Source of the DNA: Oreohelix idahoensis
Lineage: Eukaryota; Mollusca; Gastropoda; Stylommatophora; Oreohelicidae
DNA length: 64,000 nucleotides
NCBI GenBank assembly: GCA_024509875.1
Contig: JAMPIV010018772.1
Location: 248,001-312,000, forward strand
Reading direction: 5' to 3'
The position numbers and the translations under genes were made by a program. The notes below the pieces were generated by a model that was given only the letters and a program-made list of their open reading frames with translations, was not told the DNA's origin and did not search any database. Below are positions 57,416 through 64,000 of this stretch, piece by piece. Within the stretch, counting starts at the first letter, position 1, and every line of letters starts with the position of its first letter.

Positions 57416-57779
57416 CCCATTCTCTTTTTTTTTGTGTTGAGATTTACCCGACTATTATTATGAAGTTACGTAATTGGTTATCCTGGTTCGAATTGTAGCA
57501 TTGATGCGAACATCATAGCTGGTGGTCTTCGGCATATAATGGATGACTCCAGATATGTCCCCTGCTCTTTCTATCTGCATAGAATTATAGAGTAGTAAAC
57601 ACATGCCGCCATGTTTCCCAAGTATCTATTGATATGACTGACTATCGTGTCGCTTTGACTGATTAAAAAATAGCCTTCTCCGCTCACCCAAACCCTGTTT
57701 TGAGCTTTTTTCAAATTTGAAAATAACCTCTAGCACTAACTTTAACCAAATCCAGAACAAGGACTGTTTTGTAATGCCA
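57416..57779. other. No recognised feature (possible IDH3G upstream region)
   Basis: Sequence between repeat X and the IDH3G exon. A first non-coding or coding exon could lie here or further left, but I cannot identify one. Confidence 0.3.
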
Positions 57780-57985
57780 TCAACAGGTTTCCTCAGTGAT
57801 TGTCTTATCTAACACCAGCATCTTCTCACTTCTTGTTCCTCTGGCACTTGTCTAGTTTTTCTCATCAGTTCCACATTGGTCATCTTGTCAGTCCTACTAT
57901 AGTACAAGTACCCAAATTTGAACATCTGTAACTTCGTGATTGTCATTTGTTTTTGTTTTCCATCATTTTGGATGCATTGCTAAAT
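57780..57985 (-). repeat. Degenerate LINE C/D 3' fragment upstream of IDH3G exon
   Basis: CAGGTTTCCTCAGTGATTGT, CTTCTTGTTCCTCTGGCACT then TGTCTAGTTTTT match the - strand of LINE C near 45480-45560. The fragment runs to within 20 bases of the acceptor at 58003. Confidence 0.7.
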
Positions 57986-58003
57986 ATATTTATCTTCATT
58001 TAG

Positions 58004-58096
58004 AGATCTTCAGCATGTGAAGCAATGTACCAGCTGGCAGCTGTGGGAGCTAGCCGTCAAAGAAATTATTCAACACCCAAGCTTGCCTCACAGCAG
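58004..58096 (+). CDS. IDH3G: IDH3G, N-terminal exon (mitochondrial presequence)
   Basis: IDH3G is the regulatory gamma subunit of the NAD-dependent isocitrate dehydrogenase of the mitochondrial matrix, which converts isocitrate to 2-oxoglutarate in the TCA cycle. The exon follows CTTCATTTAG and ends at CAG|GTAAGT. It reads RSSACEAMYQLAAVGASRQR then NYSTPKLASQQ. The Arg-rich, acid-poor stretch ending RNYST suits a mitochondrial targeting peptide. The frame is open through the acceptor, so the Met at 58025 may be the start, or the true start is in an exon further left. The second is slightly favoured because a presequence starting at 58025 would be short. Confidence 0.78.
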
Positions 58097-58269
58097 GTAA
58101 GTAGAAGTAGAACTTCTATCTCAATTTCTCAGAAATATAAACACATTCATAGGCTCATAAATGATCACTGCCTTTCAAAAGTAGCATTTATAATTTTTTT
58201 AAATTTTGTCAGTGAAATGATTTTTTTTTAGTGAACAGATGTAGGTTTTTTCTTAAGTTAAATTATAAT

Positions 58270-58500
58270 AATAATAATAGCCCTTTCAGTCATAACTGAT
58301 TATGGGAATGCGCCCCTTAGGGGACAACCCTCACCTGCTTATTTTCCTGGTGTTCCTTTTAACGTTTTCTCCTGTCTTCTGCTTGCTGTAGATAGCATCG
58401 CCACTTGGTGCGATCGGCAGCTTCATCCTCTCAGGTTGCTGGATTTATGTCCAGTGCCCTCATGTCTCTAATTATGTGTGTACATTGAGCAGTGTATTTA
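58270..58500 (+). repeat. Dispersed repeat Y
   Basis: Shares TCAGTCATAACTGATTATGG and GAATGCGCCCC with 223-258. An (AAT)n run precedes it. It lies in the first visible IDH3G intron. Confidence 0.4.
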
Positions 58501-59126
58501 ACGCAGAGAATTCTTAATGTACTAATTTGTTTTCATATTTAGGTCTGTTTGTAAAGCCTTGAAAACATTACACAATTTAAGAAGTTTTATTTAGGAAAAA
58601 TTGTGTAAAAAAATAAAATTCTTTATGTTTAGTCTTTAGCAATTTATATTTTTGTGAAGCTATTTCTATATTAATACTTTATATTTATCCTGTATACTTT
58701 GCTCTTTAGTGCACTAGGTGTATTCTAATACTTTTGCTTATTCATACTTGGTTTGTTTTGTTTTCTTTATGTTTTATCTTTAGTTTTGTTAGTTCCCCTT
58801 TCAATAATTTATGTACGTCTTTAGTACTTTACAAATTTGTGATTTATAAAGGGATAGACTAAAGAAACTTTGGCATTCAGAAGTTGACAGTAAAGACCTT
58901 TGTAGAGACACAAGACAGACAAATAATAAAGCATTCAACAGAAAATGAATCCCCATTGACCACCTAGGATACAGGATAAAGGAAGGATGGAAGAAATGTT
59001 TAATTATCTCACTAAATGTATGGTATTTATCCACTGGTGAATAAATTATTTTTTAAATGTAATAGTTAATGTGCTTTTCTGGTAAATATTTTATATATGT
59101 TTCTTGCTTTTGATGAATAATGAAAG

Positions 59127-59227
59127 GTCAAGATTTTGGCGAAGTATGGAGGAAGGCACACAGTAACACTTATGACTGGAGATGGTGTTGGACCTGAGCT
59201 TCTGTCACATGTCCAGGAAATCTTCAG
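59127..59227 (+). CDS. IDH3G: IDH3G exon with KYGGRHTVT and GDGVGPEL
   Basis: Reads [20 protein letters not shown] then [13 protein letters not shown], with the Arg codon split AG|A to the next exon. GDGxGPE is the N-terminal signature of the isocitrate/isopropylmalate dehydrogenase family. KYGGRHTVT places it with the gamma and not the beta or alpha subunit. Borders are AAAG|GTC (acceptor) and AG|GTAATA (donor). Confidence 0.93.
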
Positions 59228-59634
59228 GTAATATGTTGTAATAGAAGCCTTTTAAAGTGTCATTTTTTTTTTACTACACAGAACCATTAAGTCTGCGTTA
59301 ATTCCTTGAAAATTTAACTTTAAATGGCTTTTACGTAAACAAAAGATGGCCAGTTTTTATGACTCCAAGGGCACAAGTGAATATTTTTAAGTGGCTGAGA
59401 GCCACACATAATTTTATGATCATCATTTTCCTTAGAGTTCCTTATGGAGCATAAAACCACTGTTGCAGCTGGTTCCTCAGCAGGAAGCCTGCATCAACCG
59501 TTCACATGCTCTTGCATCGGTGGTTTCTATGGTAATTTGGTTTACATGATTGCCAGCCCCAATCACAGCCTTGTATTAATCACCTTCTACTACATGCCTG
59601 AGGGATGATAAATTCTAAAGAGGGGTCTAATATA

Positions 59635-59800
59635 TGCTTCAAAGCAGTCGGTGACCATCACGCCTTGTGGCATCTTGTAGGGCAGCAACAAACAGTCTCC
59701 ACTTTGCTGGGTCGGCAGTCATCCTTTATGTGGTGCCCCAGCTCTGGTTCATGCTTTGTTGGACATTTTCTGTTACTCTCCAGCATTCTACCTCTTCAGA
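59635..59800 (-). repeat. Degenerate LINE F 3' fragment
   Basis: CAAAGCAGTCGGTGACCATC, GGCATCTTGTAGGGCAGCAA and CCAGCTCTGGTTCATGCTTT match the LINE F end at 53725-53850, with gaps. No target duplication was found, so it is older than the other tails. Confidence 0.75.
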
Positions 59801-60213
59801 TACTTTTGTTTTGTTTTTTAACCCTGTCATCTAGCCATATCATCACAGATATTCCCTCTGTGTCTTCCTCTACCTTTATCTTTTCCATTACTACAAAGTT
59901 TTCTAGACCCTTCTTTCTAAGTATAAAGCTAGTCAGTTGTGCCTATCTTTTTTTTTTTTTTTTTTAATTTTTACTTTAGTTAGCAGTGATTTTGTAAGGC
60001 TTTTCTAAAATATTTCCTCATTTTATTTCTTAGCTTTCCTAACTACACATATCCTTTTCAGGAACTACATTTCATTCAGTTCAACATATTTTTCTGTTCA
60101 TTTATGCATTATACAAGATTTACATCTATCAAGACCACTAATATTGTGGATTTATAATAACACCAATACTAATGGTAAATAAGGCTCGTCCTTCTAAAGG
60201 TACGACCACAACA

Positions 60214-60776
60214 TGTAATGGCTGACACAGCAAGATAACACTTTCCACAGGTACTGCCCTTTAATATGATATACACACACAAATAAAGGCCTCACACGGC
60301 CATGAAAAAACGTATGAATTACAATACGAAAATACCAACGTAACTTGCCTCACTGCCAGCTCAATCTATCAACATAATACATTCTAGTATGCCCTACCGA
60401 ATGAACATTATCGCTCACTAGCGAAACACTGTGCCAATGGTACTCTCAACACATAGACACTTTACAACTCTGCTATCTATGGAAAATGTCCACTAGATCC
60501 TATCCACATCTAGAATTATAACACATAATCCACTCAGCATGAAATATGGCAAGTACTATAATAATCTACACATGGCATACAATTCACCACAAGAATGCTG
60601 GTGAGTGAAAATATCTGCGACCTTCCTCGGCCGCTGACTAGGAGGGAACCCCCTTTTGCGCCAAAACTTGTTCCCGCTTCCTGTCCGGTCACCTGATCTG
60701 GACAAACCGCTTCTCTCAGGGTTGCCAACCACCCAAGGTGGCCAATCTGAAATTTCGGCAAAATAGCGCCATGACA
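60214..60776 (+). repeat. Possible solo LTR (weak)
   Basis: Bounded by TGTAATGGC and GCCATGACA, so TG...CA with near-inverted ends, and compositionally distinct from its flanks. AATAAA near 60290. The 5-bp flanks CAACA and CATCT do not match, so the call is tentative. Confidence 0.3.
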
Positions 60777-61229
60777 CATCTTTACATATAACAGTGGTAT
60801 TTAATCCCTTCCTGTTTTTATATTGAGGAGCTTAATGCCACTGCAGCAGTTGGCCTGCTTGCAAGTAGCCCATGTTCTTTCAGTGGTAATTTTTTGTAGC
60901 AATTTGTTTAACGTGATGAGGTTGCATGCTTCATACAAACCTTATATTAATATTAACCACTCATGATTATAATTTTTGTTGTTGTTTATTTTTGTCTTGT
61001 TTTTGTTTAATGAATAATCACAGCCCTTGAAGTTCTTTGCTGCAAGCGCAGTCCACTCTTTTATTCCCCATCCTTGACTGCCTTTGTTTATTTCTCTTAT
61101 ATCCATTTATTTCAGATTCATTATTCTGTTTTCCAACCATCTTAGTTGGTCTCAGTTTTGCACTTTTCATTTGCTGTGCATAAACATTCTTATTATTCTG
61201 TTAAAATTCAATTGTTTAATGTTGTATTC

Positions 61230-61302
61230 TAGTCATTTGAGATTGTTTAGTTTGCCCAATTCTGTTCTATGGAAGCACCCATGTATGAAAGTTAGTAACT
61301 TC
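61230..61302 (-). repeat. LINE C/D fragment left of the palindromic insertion
   Basis: TATGGAAGCACCCATGTATG then AAAGTTAGTAACTTC matches the - strand of LINE C near 45395-45415 (GCAAGCACCCATTTATGAAA). The LINE sequence resumes at 61668 (GTCATTTTTGTTGTTCTCCA), so an insertion of about 365 bp split it. Confidence 0.65.
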
Positions 61303-61322
61303 TTAACTCTTAGTATACGAGC
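61303..61322 (+). repeat. Copy of the palindrome's central motif
   Basis: TTAACTCTTAGTATACGAGC here is identical to the sequence at the centre of the palindrome (61538-61557), sited at the left end of the inserted segment. It looks like the terminal motif of the inserted DNA. Confidence 0.75.
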
Positions 61323-61412
61323 TAATTTCATGACTACCATTACAGATTTTGCAATAAATAATTTATTTATAAAGATAACATAAAGTGTTATATATCAAAA
61401 TGTGAAGAAATG

Positions 61413-61666
61413 AAACCCCTATATCATGCACGTAACTAAATTGTTCAGTGGTTTTAAACATGCATTCAGCTATAAATTTTCGCTATTGACGGGGATCGAT
61501 CATCGGCCTCTCTAGAAGGCCGCTCGTATACTAAGAGTTAACTCTTAGTATACGAGCGGCCTTCTAGAGAGGCCGATGATCGATCCCCGTCAATAGCGAA
61601 AATTTATAGCTGAATGCATGTTTAAAACCACTGAACAATTTAGTTACGTGCATGATATAGGGGTTT
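61413..61666. repeat. Perfect 254-bp palindrome, no spacer
   Basis: Arms of 127 bases (61413-61539 and 61540-61666) are exactly inverse complementary, with the axis inside GTTAAC. I checked blocks along the whole arm, including both outer ends, where complementarity stops at G61412/T61667. It lies in an IDH3G intron, inside a split LINE C/D fragment. It encodes nothing. It could be a fold-back element, a template-switch product or an assembly artefact. Confidence 0.92.
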
Positions 61667-61667
61667 T

Positions 61668-61745
61668 GTCATTTTTGTTGTTCTCCATAGTTTTGGATGC
61701 ATTGCTAAAAAATGTATCTTCTTCATTCAGAGAATTGTGAATGTG
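61668..61745 (+). repeat. Near-copy of the 57943-58006 region, including a decayed acceptor
   Basis: TTTGGATGCATTGCTAAA...TATCTTC...TTCATTCAGAGA parallels TTTGGATGCATTGCTAAATA...TCTTCATTTAGAGA at 57968-58007, the acceptor of the first visible IDH3G exon. The similarity ends two or three bases into the exon. Confidence 0.7.
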
Positions 61746-61814
61746 ATTCAGAGAATTGTTTACTGAGAAGCTTTTTTTTCCCAGTTTCTCAGTTGTTAAA
61801 ATTTGTCATTTCAG

Positions 61815-61930
61815 ATATGCAGGAGCTCCCATTGACTTTGAGGTGGTAGAGATTAATGCATCAACAAACACACCAGAGGACATGCAGAATGCTATTCTGT
61901 CTGTTAAGCGCAATGGTGTAGCATTGAAAG
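61815..61930 (+). CDS. IDH3G: IDH3G exon ending VALKG
   Basis: Reads YAGAPIDFEVVEINASTNTP then EDMQNAILSVKRNGVALK, and ends one base into the Gly codon before GTATGC. RNxVALKGNIET is characteristic of IDH3G (IDH3B has VAIIGKI). A TTAA-flanked transposon begins only 33 bases downstream of the donor, and a palindromic insertion lies 150 bases upstream. Confidence 0.93.
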
Positions 61931-61963
61931 GTATGCATTGCAGTGAAATTTTTTGTGTCTTAA

Positions 61964-62841
61964 CCTTTAGCACGCTGCATAAAAATTCAGAAAACTTGCC
62001 CAACCACTGCATTCTTTTTCACAACCCCCCATTTTTATAGTGGGTGACTTGTAAATTCTATAGTTTTTTTGTTTTTTGGTCAATTGCTCTAATTTTTAGA
62101 CTGTATAGAAATAAATGAATGATGAATCTGATGATATAAAATTTGTTTGTGTACATGTTAGATGTGATAGGAAGAAAGGAAAGGAAAGATGAAAAAAACG
62201 AAAAAAAAATTAAAAAAATAAAAAAAAATTTTTTTTTAAATTTTAAAATTTAAAAAAAATGACCAACAAATGAAGAGTCCATATCCCTTGCATCTCAATG
62301 AAAGTCATTTGACCAATAGACCAATACAAATCAAATGACGATCTTTTCGTTACACCCATCATCAGTAGCAAAGCGACAAACGCCCTAGCCAGCAGTGACA
62401 TTCGGCCGTAATCCTAAAGCTTTCCAATATTCCTAATCCTAACCCCGAAAATTATACATACTAGAAATGCCATTTTACTTTCGTTTCCATCTCAGCCATC
62501 AAACATATTCTGAGAACCGATATCGGCGCTTATAAAGACAAAAATCTCATCCCCACCGCAATAAAATTAGAGCGAAAATGGCCGCGTGTTGATGCCGATT
62601 CATTTCGATTAAAAAAATTTACAAAAAATAAATGTGGATACACCCATCACTTTTTTAAGATCGGAAACGGAAGCTAACTCTCTTGCAAATAACATTAGAA
62701 CTTAACATTCGGGGCTGAAATCACGTGTACACAAGTCCTAATGCTAGAAACGATGATAGCCGCAGGGCGCCACATGGCGCCTCCAGCGTGGAGAACATAG
62801 GTTACGTTCAGTGCAATGTGGCGCCCGCAGCGTGCTAAAGG
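61964..62841. mobile_element. piggyBac-like MITE in IDH3G intron
   Basis: TTAA (61960-61963 and 62842-62845) flank perfect 15-bp inverted repeats CCTTTAGCACGCTGC...GCAGCGTGCTAAAGG. A terminal CCY and the TTAA target fit piggyBac elements. The 878-bp interior is non-coding and includes an A/T-run stretch at 62195-62262 and GC-rich CpG-containing sequence near its right end. Confidence 0.88.
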
Positions 62842-62984
62842 TTAAAATGAAAATCTTTTGGAGGGTATAAATAAAAGAGAAATTGCAGTAAAATTATGTC
62901 AATATTAAACACTAAAATAAAAGTTGCAGTTTCATGTTTGGTTTTTCCAGAGGTAGATCTTATTTGTTAGCATTCTTTATCTTA

Positions 62985-63318
62985 CCTTCGTCTTTGATCC
63001 TTAGCCGCCGATTGTCAAAGCAGTCAGTGGCCATCATGCTTGGTGGCGTCTTGTAGGGCAGCAACAAACTGTTTCCACTTTGTTCAGTCGGTGGCCATCC
63101 TTCGTACAATGCCCCAGCTCTGGTTCATTCTTTGTATTTCGGCCTCCACAGTTGTCCACCAAGTTGTTTTAGGTCGGTCTCTCTCTTTAGCTTTCTTCAG
63201 GGTCCATAGCATAGCTGTTCTTGTGATGGCATCGGGGTCTCTTCTGAGGACATGGCCAACCCAACTCCATCGTCTGCCAGCTATGATAGTGTGCATGTCC
63301 TCTTGGTTACCTCGAGTA
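62985..63318 (-). mobile_element. LINE F family, 334-bp 3' tail insertion
   Basis: Same as the LINE F end (TTTGATCCTTAGCCGCCGAT onward to AGCTATGATAGTGTGCATG), flanked by TCTTTATCTTA (62974-62984 and 63319-63329). It lies in the IDH3G intron. Confidence 0.9.
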
Positions 63319-63329
63319 TCTTTATCTTA

Positions 63330-63687
63330 TGGTTCTATAAAACTGCTGCTTTAATTTTGCGGTAACTTTTACATGGGCTCAGCGAGGTAATCATAATGAG
63401 ATGCATTTAAAGTTTGCTGGAGGCAGAAAAAAACTTTAATTTAAATTGAACAGTCATTTATTACATTCTACATTTATAATATTTTATGGTAACCACATTA
63501 ATCGAGTTGTTAGTGTGTCACCACACATAATTATTTGCTTGTAGTGCTTAAAAAAAAGTGAAGAAAAACATTCATAAGTAAGCTCAAACTTAAATACTAA
63601 GAATTTTTAAAAAATATGAATTCTACCTTATTGAAACATCCACTATTGTTGATTTAAAATTATAAATATTTTGTCGACTATCTGTAG
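63330..63687. other. IDH3G intron, no recognised feature
   Basis: AT-rich intron sequence up to the acceptor at 63687; nothing supported. Confidence 0.4.
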
Positions 63688-63745
63688 GAAACATTGAAAC
63701 TAAGTTTGATGATCCAGCATTCAAATCTATGAATGTAGCTTTGAG
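63688..63745 (+). CDS. IDH3G: IDH3G exon GNIETKFDDP (gene continues off window)
   Basis: Acceptor CTGTAG, then GA completing Gly, then NIETKFDDPAFKSMNVAL and AG of an Arg before the donor GTAAGT. It lies in the same place as GNIETNHNLPP of the vertebrate gamma subunit. The large C-terminal part with the remaining active-site residues is beyond 64000. Confidence 0.92.
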
Positions 63746-64000
63746 GTAAGTAGAAATTATTGTTTTCTGAAAACTATTTTTAGAGTATTCACTGACTTCA
63801 CATTATGACAAAAGTCTTTCTGTTATAGCATTTTTTTGTTTGTTTTTGCATTGTAAAATTTTATGTGGAAACTCGCATATACATGCATTAAAAAGTAATT
63901 AATGACACCTCCTCGGTTAACTTCCTTTGTTCTTAGTCCAGTAAAGATATGCTAGATCAGGATGTATTACCAGATACTTCCTCATCAGATTTTCACTTAA

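Noticed and set aside
61413..61666. Palindrome as a microRNA precursor
   Set aside because: 127-bp perfect arms with no loop are not a miRNA hairpin; a fold-back element, template switch or artefact fits better.

Overview
The window is eukaryotic and almost certainly from an invertebrate animal. It is AT-rich, its genes have introns with GT-AG borders, and it carries animal-type RTE LINEs, tRNA-derived SINEs, hAT, Tc1/mariner and TTAA-target DNA transposons. A mollusc or other lophotrochozoan fits the repeat mix, but nothing in the sequence fixes the species.

Only two host genes are visible, both on the + strand and both partial. The last three coding exons of ARL8 (an Arf-like GTPase of lysosome transport) lie at 753-914, 11913-11983 and 21586-21632; its first exons are off the left edge. 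The first exons of IDH3G (regulatory gamma subunit of mitochondrial NAD-isocitrate dehydrogenase) lie at 58004-58096, 59127-59227, 61815-61930 and 63688-63745; the gene runs off the right edge. The 36 kb between them, and most intron sequence, is transposable elements, many datable relative to one another because they are nested.

Layout: 1-1100, ARL8 exon, an antisense 18S rRNA scrap and old repeats. 1101-10866, a 9.8 kb Ty3/gypsy-like LTR element on the - strand (near-identical LTRs, 5-bp TSD GGCTG) with a decayed pol but a long open coiled-coil/RRM ORF. 13402-16572, full-length RTE LINE A. 16691-17330, a minisatellite grown inside dispersed repeat X. 17611-20905, RNase H-bearing LINE E1 holding a SINE and a LINE fragment. 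21804-26136, a tandem, partly duplicated DNA transposon with CACTG termini. 26338-27025, a TTAA element. 29071-31500, SINE, minisatellites and short LINE tails. 31945-34063, LINE B. 34579-35367, SINE inside SINE. 36351-39130, LINE E2 holding a SINE and a 600-bp solo LTR. 40617-41203, a Tc1/mariner deletion derivative with 54-bp perfect TIRs. 41512-46568, LINE C inside hAT-2 inside LINE D. 48267-49549, two LINE tails. 49691-53358, hAT-1 with a TTAA element in its transposase gene. 53694-56989, LINE F inside repeat X. 57780-64000, IDH3G exons with intronic repeats, including a perfect 254-bp palindrome.

Names used here: RTE-type LINE families are A/B (tail TAAG), C/D (tail TGAT in D), F (tail GAA) and G (tail ATG); LINE E is an I/Jockey-like family with RT plus RNase H. 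Assignments rest on motifs read by eye; no database search was possible.
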